Shown one piece after another: positions 13,926 to 25,409 of a stretch of 64,000 nt of DNA. The stretch's first letter is position 1. Each line of letters starts with the position of its first letter. The position numbers and the translations under genes were made by a program. Source of the DNA: Pleodorina starrii (taxonomy: Eukaryota; Chlorophyta; Chlorophyceae; Chlamydomonadales; Volvocaceae); contig BRXU01000001.1 of NCBI GenBank assembly GCA_030267565.1, positions 8,907,001 through 8,971,000 on the forward strand, read 5' to 3'. A model generated the notes under the pieces. The model was not told where the DNA came from, made no database searches, and saw only the letters and a program-made list of their open reading frames with translations.

Positions 13926-14186
13926 CTGGTGTAAGCGACAGCCGGGAGCAGGAGGACCAGCGCGTCATCATGCCGCGAGGTTGCGACACGACGGTTAGTA
14001 GTTTGCGGTGGCCGACACGCGGCTCGGCGGCTGCGCCGTCGCCAAACAGCCATGGATATTGGTTGACACTTGGCAGTCAAGAAAAGTCACAGATGTTAAG
14101 CTCTAACATGTGTGAAATGGCGCCAGGATTCTATGCATGTGCTTGAAGTAGCAAGGTGGCTTTAAGAAACTGCCAAGTGGCCTGTC

Positions 14187-17100
14187 ATGGACGCACCCGA
14201 AGACGCAGCAGTAGACGCACTTCCTGCGCAGCAGTCACCAGCTGGTGACCGAAAGAGCAAGCGCAGTGCTCTAGACGAGAAGGCCAACCCTAGCCTGATT
14301 AGCATCCTCCACGAAGTCCCCACGTTATGGGATTTCCTATACGGTGTGGACGCAAGGAGATTGATGTCAACATGTCGGCTCGCTCGGAGTCAATATAATA
14401 TCTGGTGCTTTCGACTTCGGATACCTGGCTCCGGCGATGGCACGAGCGAACAGGTTGTGCAACGTCTGCAGCGGCTTGCGGCCCAGGGCCAGCGCCCACG
14501 AACGATTGAGCTGTTATGTTCTCGCAACATGACTGCCAACCAAATCATGTGAGGCGGGCATGGCGGTTTGCCACTTTTTGGTTGCGTGCCAGCAGGGCGA
14601 CCAACGGAAATGGACCAACCCGCGCCTCGCGACAGGAATGCTGAGCTGTCTGTGAGCGCATGCATTCTCATTTCCTTGGCACATTGTCGCTAGGTCCGCG
14701 GCAGCGGCTGCTGGGCAGGTTCACTTTGCCCGGCGCCGGCGGCGTTACGGTAACCGGCACGCGCACACGCACCAAAGGGCCTGACATCGCTCGCTGATGC
14801 CCAGCGCAGCTCAGCGCCATGCGCGCGAACTTCATCGTGGCCCAGCACGAAAGCCCCTGACGCCCCTGGCCATCGAGCCCGTTCTCCCCGCCCCAAATGC
14901 CGAACTCCTCCCTTTTCCCTTCGCACCCCGCCCCGCAGCCAGCCCCTCGCCGAGGCAGCCGGCGCCCGCCTCACCTGCCTCTCCCTCCGCCTCGGCCCGA
15001 GCTCTGACCCCTACGGCCTGGGCCTCGGCCCTACCACCATTACCCTGTCAGCGGCACTTTGCCGAACAACGATGCCCAGAAAGGCCAAAGCGAAGCAAAA
15101 GGTCGCCGCGGCCTTGGCTGCGGCCGAGGCGGCGGCGGCGGCGCTGCCCGCGGATTGGGCCGTGTCCTTGGCTGCCTCGCTGCCCGCCCTGCACTCTCTG
15201 CACCTGGAGCTGTCGTCGGTGGCGGAGGCGGAGGCGCTTGATCCGCTGCTGCGGGCGCTGGGTCCACGGCTGCGGCGCCTGTCGCTGCTGAGCCTCTGGA
15301 CTCGCTGGCTGCCGAGCTGGCTGGAGAGGGACTGCCTGCCAGACCTGGAGGAGCTGGCGCTGAACAGCCGGGAATGCTCATTCCTGGACGGCCCCAACGA
15401 GTGGAGGCGGAGCGGGCGAGGGCGAGGGGGGACGGAGGAGGAGGACGGAGGGTTTGGAGCAGGAGCAGGAGGTGAGGTGTCGAAGAGCGAAGAGCGAAGA
15501 GGAGTGGGTTGGGGAGGGCGGAGGGGTCATGGCGGTAGGTGGTGTGTCAAGGTTTGGGGGTTCCGAGGGCCTGGGGAGGGGCAGGGGCAAGGAAGAGGAT
15601 TGAGGGCGGAGGCGAGGAACAGATCGGTTCGAGGGGTATCGTGTGCTTGCGGGTGGTCCTAGGGTTGGACTGGGGGTTCTGGTTTGGGCTGGGCCCGGGG
15701 CTGGGCCCGGGGCTTGTGAGCTTGCGATTCTTTGTGGACGCTCGCAGGCGATGCCCGCACTTCGCCAAGGGGTATGCGACCAAGTCACTTCACCCATTTT
15801 TTCCCGTCCCCCGTCCCCCGTCCCTCGCCCTCGCCCTCGCCTGCCTGACGTCGCAGCCGCGCCGTTGGCCGCCCGCGTGGCGACGCTTTCCTCGCTCCGC
15901 TCCCTGGAGCTCTCCTCCGACAGAGAAGCTGTCCTGACCGAAGCGACCGTGCTGGCGCCGGAACGCGAGCTGGCGCCGCTGTCCGCCCTCACGGCCCTCA
16001 CTCGGCTCGTCCTTGCCGTACCGCAACCCACTGACGGATATCACAGCAGCGACGACGAAGACGACGACTTCTCGCTCGGTGGCAGCGACTCGCTTGAGTA
16101 CGGCATCCCCGGTTTGAGTCGCGACCTGGCTGCCTTCGCTCGCGACTGCTGGCGGTTGGCGCCACTGGTGGGCGGAATGGCGGGCTCATTGGTGGAGCTG
16201 TCGGTGCCCGAGTCGTTCGTCGGGTCGCGAGATCTCCCGGCGTTGGCGCGAATGACGGCACTGACGCGGCTGTGCTGCCTGGGCATTGCGACGCCGCCGC
16301 CGGGGCGCTGCGGCGACGGCGTGGCGGTGTTGGCTGCGCCCGCCGAGGCGGCGGCGGTGGAGGAGGAGAAGTTGGAGGAGGAAGTGGAGGAGGAGGAAGA
16401 AAAGGCGGTGGCGTTGGATGGATCCGCGGCGGTGGTGGCGGCAGCGGCGAGGGAGGAGACGGTATCGGATGGGTCCGCGGCGGTGGCGGCAGCGGCAGCG
16501 GCAGCGGGCGAAGAGAGGGGCGCGAGCGGAGACGCGGCTGCGGGACCGGCGGAGGGAGCAGTTGGCGACGAAGGCGGGGGCGAGATGGAGGAGGCGGAAG
16601 CGAAAGGCGGCGATGGCGACGGCGCCACACCAGGGGGAAAGGAGGAGGAGGAGGAGGGGGCGAAGGAGGAGGAGGAGGCGGTGCCGGGCAGCGGCGGGGG
16701 CAGGGGCGGTGGCACCGGTGCAGTCTCAGATCCAGGCGCAGGCACCGGCTCCGGCAGCGGCTCCGGTGGCCGCTTCCTGGTCCGGGAGGTGGCTCAGGTG
16801 CCGCTGCCGCCCAACCTGAGGGAGCTGCAGGTCGGTACGGCAGCCAGCCAGATGCATGGCGGTGGCTGGCCGTGTCTGGGTCTGTCCGTTGTGCCCGTGT
16901 CTGGGTCTGTGTCGATTCAGTCTGCGTTTGCCTGTTCAGTCTGTGAGTCTGGGTCTGGGTCTGTGTCCTCCGTCATGTCGTCGTGCCTGTCAGCCAGTCA
17001 TGAGCGGCGCTTCGACCGCTGCGGGAAGCTGCTGCTGCTGCGAACCACCCGCCCTTCGCGACGGTCCCAGTGGAACGACAGATCCGTGGAATCAGCCACT

Positions 17101-20100
17101 CCTCCCCCACCCCTTGCCCTGTTCAACGAGCCCCGGCCGCCTCCCGCGCCCTCGACTGCCCACGCCTCCGGCCCCAAACTCTGTTCGTCTCCTCCCCGCC
17201 CCCGCCCCCGCCCCCGCCCCCGCCCCCGCCCCCGCCCCCGCCCCCGCCCCCGCCCCCGCCCCCCCCCCCGCCCCCGCCCCCGCCCCCGCCCCCGCCCCCG
17301 CCCCCGCCCCCGCCCCCTCCCCCGCACCCGCACCCGCACCCGCACCCGCACCCGCACCCGCACCCGCACCCGCACCCGCCCCCGCCCCCGCCCCCGCCCC
17401 CGCCCCCGCCCCCGCCCCCCCCCCCGCCCCCGCCCCCGCCCCCGCCCCCGCCCCCGCCCCCGCCCCCGCCCCCGCCCCCGCCCCCGCCCCCGCCCCCGCC
17501 CCCGCCCCCGCCCCCGCCCCCGCCCCCGCCCCCGCCCCCGCCCCCGCCCCCGCCCCCGCCCCCGCCCCCGCCCCCGCCCCCGCCCCCGCCCCCGCCCCCG
17601 CCCCCGCCCCCGCCCCCGCCCCCGCCCCCGCCCCCGCCCCCGCCCCCGCCCCCGCCCCCGCCCCCGCCCCCGCCCCCGCCCCCGCCCCCGCCCTTCAGGT
17701 GACTGGCGAGGTCCCCACACTGCACCTGGCCGCCTGCCTTGCCGCACTGCCCAGCCGCCCCCGCCTCGTCCTGTGGGGCCATGAGGCGGCGTCACGCAAG
17801 GCCAGACGGGGCTTCCGCCTAGGACCGCACGACGACGTGCGGCTGAGCCTGCTGGGCGGCGCACCGGCACGAGCGTGCAATGCGCTGCCGCTGCTGGAGC
17901 GCGATCCGCAGCAGGGCCGGCGGCCGGAGGGCGGGAGGGGCGAAGCCGGCAGCGGCGGCGAAGCCGGCAGCGGTGGCGAAGCCGGGGAAGCCGGCAGCGG
18001 CGGCGAAGCCGGCGGCGGCGGCGAAGCCGGCAGCGGCGGCGAAGCCGGCAGCGGCGGCGAAGCCGGCAGCGGCGGCGAAGCCGGCAGCGGCGGCGAAGCC
18101 GGGGAAGCCGGCAGCGGCGGCGGTGACGCGCTGCAGCCTTGGGTGGTGACGGCGGCGGCGGCGGGGGCGCGGATCCTCGCAGAGGCGTTTGCAGCGTGGG
18201 AGCGGAAGAACCGGGTCACAGAACCAACAGGGCGTACCGGTCGAGGCGGCGGCGGGGGCGGCGGTGACGCCGGTGGCGACCAACAGCAGCCGCCGCCGCA
18301 CCAGCCGCAGCAGCAGCAGCGGGTGCGTGTCAGCTACCTGCTCGCATACGAGGGCTTCAATGACGCGGCAGTCAGGTTCGCGCGCGCGCAGTGGATCGCG
18401 CGCAAGCTGCCGTCGGACGGGCTCTATCCTGCCCCTCACGCCGCCGTCTCACGACCGCGCCGCCGCTACTCGCTGCTGGACGCGCCCGGCGACGACAGCT
18501 GCTCGGATGAGGAGGCGGAGGCAGCGCTCGCGGCGCGCGCGGCCGCCGCCGGCGCGTTCGACGACGACGAGTTCGACGCGTTCGACGAATTGGACGCGTT
18601 CGACGAAGCGCACGGCTTCGGTGATCACTACGATGACGGGTACGGCAATGACTACGGCATGTACGGCGGTATGCGGGGCGGTGGCGGCGTGTTCTTGATC
18701 GACCCACCGCATCTGCGGCGTCGTGGCCGGCCGTGGCGGCACTGCCATCCGGACGAGAAGGCTGCGGCGGAGGTGCGGGGGCCGCACGCGGCCTGGCTGG
18801 GGGCGCTGGCGCCGCTGCGGGGTGCGATGCCGGCGGAGGGTCCGGATCTGAGCCACCTGAAGTTGGCGCGGGGCGATGTGAGGGCCCTCCTGGAGCTGTG
18901 CCCCGACATGAAGGTGAGCGAGCGAGCGAGTGTCTGACTGTGGGGGGTAGTATGTTATCGTTCCGGGGTGGAGTGTCTGACTGTGGGGGGTAGTATGTTA
19001 TCGTTCCGGGGTGGAGTGTGAAGGGGTGAGGGGCCCCAAGGTCCAGCGGGGTGAGGGCTGCCAGTCAGTGTCGCGGTAGCGCCCGGGGAGGAGGGTGGCC
19101 GGTGGTTGGTGGGTGATGGGTTCGGGAGGCGACGCGCCGCGGCGGGTGCTTGCGTCGCGTGATGGTGCGTGGGTTGGGTACCGGTGGATGGCCTTGGAGC
19201 CCGGGGCCCGTGTGGCGCGGTTGCCCAGCCCCGGCCCCCAGCCTCCGCCCCGGCCCCCCGCCCCCCGGCCACCGGCCACCGGCCCCAGCCTCCGCCCCAG
19301 CCCCCCGCCCTGGTGGTGGGACTGCACCTCGTTATGGACTGCCGTGTGGACTGCGCCGCGTTGCTTACTTTACCGCACTGTACGGCCTTGTACTGCGCTG
19401 TGCTGCAGTACGTTCAGTCGCGCAACGCTGAGGACCAGAGGGAGCTCGAACGACTTCGGCCGGAGCTCAAGCCGGTGCACGGCGGCGGTGGTGGTGGCGG
19501 TGGCAAGAAGAACAAGAAGAAGAACAAGAAGAAGGGGAACAAGAAGCAGGGCAGAGACGGCCAGCAGCAGCCGCAGCCGCAGCCGCAGCGGCATCTGCCG
19601 CAGCAGCAACCGCAACAGGGCGGAGCAACGGTCGCGGCGGCAGCAGGGGGAAATCGCAACGGCAGCGGCAGCGGTGGTGGCGGCGGTGGCGGACGCATCG
19701 GCTCATCGCAGCAACAGAGAGGTGGTGGTGGCGGTGGCGGTGGTGGTGGTGGTGGTGGTGGTGGCGGCGCAGCAGCTCGGCGGCAGGGCGGCCTGCAGAC
19801 CTGGGAGCGGCAGCACGCAGCGGCGCCGGCCTACGGGGCGGGGGCGGGCCCCCACAACGCCGGCTGGCACGGGCCGCTGCCGCCGATGCCGCTGCCGCCG
19901 ATGCCGCCGCTGCCACCGCCGCTGCCGGCCTTCCACCTGGGCCAGCCGTGGAATCCGTGGGCAGTAATGAACAATAACATGTCCGGCGCCCATTTGGGTG
20001 GCCACCCAATGTTGGGAGCGGCAGGGCCCTCTCACGGCCTCGGGATGGGTCCATGGCCGATGGGTGTCCAGGGCCCGGGGGGCGCGCTTCCGTGGGGAGG

Positions 20101-20278
20101 GCCCCTGTTTGGGGCGGGGGGCCAGCATTGGGGGCCGGGCCCGGCGCAGGGCCCAGGAGGGCAGTGGGGCGGGGGCGGGGCTGCCCCGGGCTATCCCCAG
20201 TGGGGAGGACCTTCGCAGCAAGGCGGGGGCTATCCCCAGGGGGGTGGCAACGGGCGCGGAGGCAACCGGCGCTATTAG
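14187..20278 (+). CDS. Gene A: F-box-like / leucine-rich repeat protein with Gly/Gln-rich tail
   Basis: Exons 14187-14548, 14939-15471, 15857-16830, 17699-18913, 19409-20278; all phases join, giving 1,317 residues. Exon 1 has a helical F-box-like segment (VPTLWDFLYGVDARRLMSTCRLAR; weak match). Exons 2-4 carry LRR-like strands such as LPALHSLHLELS, LGPRLRRLSLLSL, LRSLELSS, LTALTRLVLAV and LRELQVTG. Acidic Glu/Ala linkers, a GEAGSG repeat and an Asp-rich stretch interrupt them. Exon 5 begins YVQSRNAEDQREL, has a KKNKKK basic patch and ends in Gly/Pro/Trp-rich sequence (GNGRGGNRRY). F-box/LRR proteins usually recruit substrates to SCF ubiquitin ligases, but that role is inference here. The intron 3 donor is GTCGGT, which is unusual but conserved in paralogue B. 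The ATG is chosen because B aligns to it. Confidence 0.75.
17191..17693. repeat. CCCCCG hexanucleotide expansion in gene A intron 3
   Basis: About 500 bp of almost pure CCCCCG units, with a block of CACCCG-type units at about 17325-17380 and a few extra Cs. It lies between exons 3 and 4 of gene A, ending just before the CTTCAG acceptor. Long frames here (PAPA, polyPro, GlyArg) are artefacts. The G-rich strand is likely to form quadruplexes. Gene B lacks the expansion at the same place (39074-39110). Confidence 0.97.
17941..18122 (+). repeat. In-frame 18-bp GEAGSG repeat in gene A exon 4
   Basis: About nine to ten units encode GEAGSG, with occasional GEAGEA variants. The same site in gene B (about 38730-38830, minus strand) holds about five. 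The unit is a multiple of three, so length changes keep frame. Confidence 0.85.
18931..19016 (+). repeat. 43-bp perfect tandem duplication in gene A intron 4
   Basis: Two adjacent copies begin TGTCTGACTGTGGGGGG and run through the region just after the exon 4 donor. Gene B has a single copy at the equivalent position (about 37875-37930). Confidence 0.9.
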
Positions 20279-21363
20279 GGCCGCACGGGGGGAGGTTAGG
20301 CGGCCGACCCGTGGGTCCGTGTCTGGCGCTCTGGGCCCCACTCCCTTGAGGTGCCTCTACCTTACCGAGCGAGTGCGGCCCGTGTGGGTACACGAGCGCC
20401 GTGTATTGGGTTGCATTGGCGTGTATTGAGTTGCATTGTGGGAGTATATGGGTGTTGCCTGGCGTGAGCTTGGTTTTGTATGGGGGGGGGAGGGGAGTGT
20501 GTGGGCGGCGCGCATCGTGAGGTTCTGGGCGGCAGTTGAGACCAGGTAACGAACTTGGGTGACGTGTCCCAAGCTCCCAACTGACATGCGCGTTTTTGAG
20601 GGTGCGTGGTACAGGGCTGTGCACGGCTGTGTTGCATCTTGCATGGCTGTGCGTGACATGACTGCGTGCTACGGTATGACTGCGTGTGCGTGTGTGTGTG
20701 TTTTCATGTCTCTTGCGTGGTCTGTAGGCGGGTGAGGGCGCGGCAGCTGGGCAGGCGGTGCCGGTATGTGTGCGGCACATGTATACTCTTGTGCCACAGC
20801 CGGGCAGGCGCTGTGCGCATGTGTCAGTTGCGCTGGTGTGGGTGCAACCAGAGGGAAACATTTCCGAAGACAGGAAAAAAACTCTCCCAGGCACGATGTC
20901 TGTGTGTATGTTGTGTGTGTACCGAGTACGGCATGCAGGCCCGGCGACCCTGCCCTGGTCCAGGGTCTGCAGGGAGCGTTCCACCATCCACGAACAAACA
21001 AACAGACAGACAAAACACGGCCTCGACAAGGTTGTGGGGCGCCGCCCTGTCGCAAAGCATCGCCCACACCCAAGCGCCAACACGCACATACACGCACACA
21101 CACACACACTCACACACGCACACAACCCGACACACACGCACACACACGCCAGTGTGCGGCCGCACTGGACATCCCCCCCTTCACCAGCCGCCCCTCTTCC
21201 CGGCGCTCTGCTGCGTCACACGCGGCATCATACGGATCGTAGCGCTCGACCGGGCGAACGAACAACGATGGCGACGGCCAGGCCCACTGAGGCTGTGTGT
21301 CACGTAGATCATCCCTCCCTCCCTCCCTCCCTCGCCGCCGCGTCGTTCAGTCCTTGGCGCCGT
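20279..21363. other. Convergent intergenic stretch, gene A / EFG1
   Basis: Both neighbours end here. The first about 120 bp after the gene A stop are nearly identical to the sequence after gene B, marking the inner edge of the duplication. The rest is GT-rich, then CA-rich (about 21060-21150 with runs of CACACA). No gene seen, and I did not spot a TGTAA for either gene. Confidence 0.6.
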
Positions 21364-24300
21364 TCAGCCCTTCTTCCGCCGTTTGCGACCGCCCTCCGCG
21401 CGCTTGCGCAGCGGCTGCTTGGCCTCACCACCGCCGGCGGCGGCGGCGGCCGGCGGCGGCGTCGAGCCCCGGCGGCCTCCCGCGCCGCGCCCGCCGCCAA
21501 ACCTGCCCCTGCCGCCGCCGCCGCCGCCACGGCCCCCTGCCCTGTCGCCGCCGCCCCGCTCCCCAAACTCCACCACTGCCGGCTTCCCCTGCCCCTGGAC
21601 CCCGGGCCTGGGCCCCCGCCCCGCCTGCCCCGCCTCCGAGCTCCGGAACCACTCCCCGCGGCCGCCGGCCCCGTCGTCGCGGCCGCGGCCCCGGCCGCGA
21701 CCGCCGAACGCGACCCTGCCGCCGCCACCTCTGCCGCCTCTGCCGCCGCGACCGCCGCCGTACTCGCCTCTCCCACGCCCACCACCCGGCGGCCCCCGCC
21801 AATCGCCGCCCCTGCCACGGCCGCCCCTGCCACCGCCGCCCGCCTTGCCCCCTTGGCCCCGTTGCTGCTTCAGCCGCTGTCCCTCGTCCTCGCCATCGTC
21901 GTCAAAGTCATCACTTCCGTCATCGTCGTCGTTGCCGTCGTCGTCCATAGCATCGAAGGCACCGCCGCCTCCGCCGCCGCCACGGCCGCCGCCTGGCCCG
22001 CGGCCCACGGAGGTGAGGGGCTGCCGTCCGCCAGCTCCTCTCGCGCCGCCGCCACCGCCGTCTGCCGCCGCCGCCGCCCCCGCCGCCGCCACGTCATCCT
22101 CGTCGGCATCTGCCGCCAGGAAGAAGTCATCCTCCTCCTCGTCCTCCTCCCCGTCGCCGCCGCCACCGCCGCCGCCACCGTCAAGCTTGGTCGCAAAGGC
22201 GTGCCGGGGCCGCTTCCCCACCGCCATCTCCGCCCCCTCACGTCTGTGCTGCTGCTGCTGCTGCTGCTTCTGAACCTGGTGGTCCTCCTCCACACGCGCC
22301 CGCTTCGCTGCCGGCCCGGCCGCAGCTGGCGGCTGCGACCGCCCCGGGGCCCGGGCTTGTGGCCCCGATGGGTCGCTGCGGGTGGCTTGCCGCCCTGGTC
22401 CCTCCTCCTCCTCCTCCTCCTCGTCGTCCTCCTCCTCCTCTCCGTCGCTGCTGATGGGTCCGTCACTGCCGTCGTCATCGTCGTCATCGTCGCCGTCGTC
22501 GTCCTCGCCATCGCCGGACAGGTCGCTATCGCCGACGGCGGCGCCCCCGTCGCCCGCCGACAGGAAAAAGTCGTCGTCTTGATCCTCCTCCTCCACCTCC
22601 TCCTCCTCCCGCTCCCCTCCCTTCCCTGCCGCCGCCGAGCCCTTCTCCCGTGCGCCTCCAGCCGGCTTAGCGACCGCCTGCGCGGCGACCTTCTTGTTGC
22701 GGTCAGGCGCTGCGGCCTGAGGAGCTCCCGCCGCCGCCGCCACCTTGGCCTTGAGCCCCTTGCCGCCGGCGCTGCCGTCGCCTGTCGCCGCCGCCGCCTT
22801 GACCGCCCTGCCGCTGCCGCCGGTGGTGGGCAGCGCTGGCTGCGCCGCCAGTGCCTGCAGCGACACACACACGCACGCACAGTTGCACACACAAGCACGA
22901 CCAGGCGCCACACGCACACACACGCATACAAGCCGCAGGCGAAAGCTGCCTGCCGCGCAGCTGAGGGAGCGCCGCGCAGCACAGTACGGCATTGTACGAC
23001 CAAACGCTTTCCGCGCCCGCCCCGGCCCCATCTGAATCGGTTCAGCACCCACCCACCCACCCACCCGCCCACCCACCTTATCCCCCAGCAGCGCGCGGCC
23101 CTCGTCCGCCTCCGTCACCGCCGCCACCTCCGCCACCTGTCGCCGAACCAGCGCGCGCAGCCGCTCGCGCTCCGCCTGCGCGGAAAACGGTCAAGGTATC
23201 GGTTGTTCGGTTGGTTGGTTGGGGAATCCTTGGACCGTTACGTTTATGCCGTACAAATGCGCCCGTATGCCGTACATATGCGGCGTCCGTGTACGAAGCC
23301 GTACCTCGAGGTGCTTCTGCGCCTCCGGGTCGTCGGCGTTGCGCAAGATGGAGACGTACTTCTCGCCCTGTGTCGTACACGGTACGGCAATCGCCGGGTA
23401 ACGCCGTACATCGTCGTCGTCGTCGCCGTGTGCAGCCGGTGGCGGCGCCGCGGAGGCGAAAGGGGGAGGAGAGAGGAAGGCGGGCGTCGTGGGTGATGCT
23501 CATCACATCATGTGCAGGTGGTCCAACCCAACCCAATCCAACCCATTTTAAATCAAATCCAAATCAAATCAAAGCAACTCGCATCGGGGGACAGACGGAC
23601 AGATAGACAGACAGACGGGGGCCCAACACCGCCTGCCTTTGCGCTGGCATGGCACTCCACAAGCTGCAGTACCCATCGTACCGCCGTACTTCCGTACCTT
23701 TGGAAAATTCATGACGTACATCAGGTCGTCCTTCAGCGCCGCCAGCCGCGTCCGCGCCACCTCAGGATCCAGCCGCGCAACGTCGCCGCCATCGGCGCCT
23801 TCCTCGCCGCCTTCGCCGCCTTCTTCCTCGCCGCCGCCGCTCTTCCCGCCTCCGCCGCTCATCGCCCGCTCCAGCTTCTGTATGGCCCGCTCCAGCTTCA
23901 CGCGCTCAAAGAACCGAATCTGCGCGGCAGCCATCCGACCATCCGGCAGGAAGCTCTTGGCCCTGTGCCCAGCGATGGGCGCTGTAACGACGCCGACGGT
24001 CCGAGGGGGCCGATAGGGCTGGTACCGGTAGGCTCCGCGCGGAGAGGTCGTCAGGGCTAGTAATTAGTAGGGCCAAGGTGTTCCCCCCCAAAAGGGCGCC
24101 GCTGGTGGCGTCCGCTGCGGTATCGTTTTTTCAATACCCGCTGAAATGGTGCACCACCACCACCACCACCAGGGGCAGGGGTGGTGGTGCGTCGAGGGTG
24201 GGCCCCTGCTGGGCTATTGCTGCTGGCCTCCCCTCCCCTCCCCTCCCCTCCCCTCCCCTCCCCCCGCGCCTCACCTTGTGGTACCTCACGGCGTACTTCC

Positions 24301-24847
24301 TCTCCAGCTCCTGCCGCTGGTGCAGTGCGAGGGTCTCCCGCAGTTCCGCCAACTCGGCCTCCTTGGCTGCTCGGGCCCGGGGGTCGAGATCCTCCTGGGG
24401 AGAGGGGCAGGGGGATGGGGGTGCTGGTGGTGGTGTTTTCGATGGTTGCGGTGGTTGCGGTGGTGGTGGTGGTTGCGGTGGTGGTGGTGGTGGCGAAGAG
24501 GCTCTTCCACCACATCCCCACTCCGTTTACCGCCCGGGACGCAAGGGCACGGAGGGCAACGGAGGAAGGAGCTGCGTACGGCAGCTTAGCTGGCTTCCGT
24601 ACACATGCGCGCGCACCTTCTTGAGCAGGCGCTCCACGCCGCGGATCTGGTTCTTGACGGAGCGGTGTTTGTTGCTGCCGCCGTCGGCGCCTCCGGCACC
24701 GCCGCCCTGCTTCTTGCGGACGCCGCCCTCGCGCGGGCCCAAGCCGCCGCGGCCGCGGCCGCCACGGCCGCCGCGGCCGCGGCCTCTTGAAGGCCCGCCT
24801 GGGCCCCGGCCCCGGCCGCGGCCACCGAAGCCGCCGGGCGGGCCCAT
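21364..24847 (-). CDS. EFG1: rRNA-processing protein EFG1 family, with long acidic/RGG tail
   Basis: Nucleolar factor for small-subunit pre-rRNA processing (family role). Exons on the minus strand: 24847-24617, 24394-24275, 23919-23698, 23367-23305, 23175-23077, 22854-21364. All end on codon boundaries, giving 741 residues. The Efg1 domain is clear across exons 1-4: KNQIRGVERLLKK, ELERKYAVRYHK, IRFFERVKLERAIQKLERAM, LAALKDDLMYVMNFPK, GEKYVSIL. The N-terminus is Arg/Gly-rich. The last exon encodes about 496 residues with Asp/Glu blocks, a KRARVEE basic patch, a Gln run, RGG repeats and a basic end (GGRKRRKKG), all suited to RNA binding and nucleolar location. Yeast Efg1 is only about 230 residues, so two thirds of this protein is lineage-specific tail. 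Head-to-head with TIM17. Confidence 0.88.
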
Positions 24848-25409
24848 CTCACTTGCGCTGCGACCACCGGTCCGGCCAAACGAGATTGCGCTAGTTGAGC
24901 TCCATATACAACTTGTGATGCAATGGACACGGATTGATTAGCGCAGCAAAAGGACTGTCTTGGCGGCGCAAGTCAAAAGCAATTGTCGTTTACTGCGGCA
25001 GCGAGTTCTGCTGCCTAAATGTGATCTGGAAGTAGATTGGTCAGTCGCGTATGTGTGCAGCACAATTATTTGCCGCAATATGGTGTCGGAGTCTGGCGTA
25101 ATTACCTTGTCGTGCGAGGTAGACGACGAGCCGGACAGTTTTCTTTGTAACAGACTACAGAGCCAACGTCCACAGCAATTTCGGCCTGCTGTTTATATTT
25201 TGTATCGCGCATCGGGTGTATCCTCTCGCTGTGACGGTTGTGGACGCTCTGCCAACGACCTCACTGCCGACTCCAAGGCGCCAGCGGGTCGCTTTTCTTT
25301 GCATCTACGTCGCTTAATACTACAGTTATTGACGCACTCGTTGTGCGAGCCTTCTTTGTGACTTAGTTTAGGCACATCTGACGGCCAGTGATTAAGCGAC
25401 TGCGGGGCC
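24848..25409. promoter_or_regulatory. Shared divergent promoter region, EFG1 / TIM17
   Basis: A 562-bp gap separates the two start codons. It is clearly lower in GC than its surroundings, with AT-rich patches such as TTTATATTTTG near 25190. It must hold both promoters and 5' UTRs. No firm TATA box assigned. Confidence 0.6.

Larger units (their letters stand above)
11329..14186. other. Intergenic stretch between the pherophorin and gene A
   Basis: No gene is supported here. It should hold the pherophorin 3' UTR. TGTAA motifs occur only late, at 13822-13826 and 13930-13934. It also holds one dispersed repeat copy (11608-11640), several TGCCGTAC octamers and a repeated TGTACGGCGCACGCATG-like block near 13240-13285. 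GC falls after about 13550, as in a promoter, and a TATATATA box follows at 13918. Confidence 0.6.

Noticed and set aside
17070..17870. Long open frames of poly-Pro, Pro-Ala, Arg-Pro and Gly-Arg over 17.1-17.9 kb
   Set aside because: All are frames through the CCCCCG repeat, which sits in an intron: the flanking exons join in frame without it, and gene B lacks it.
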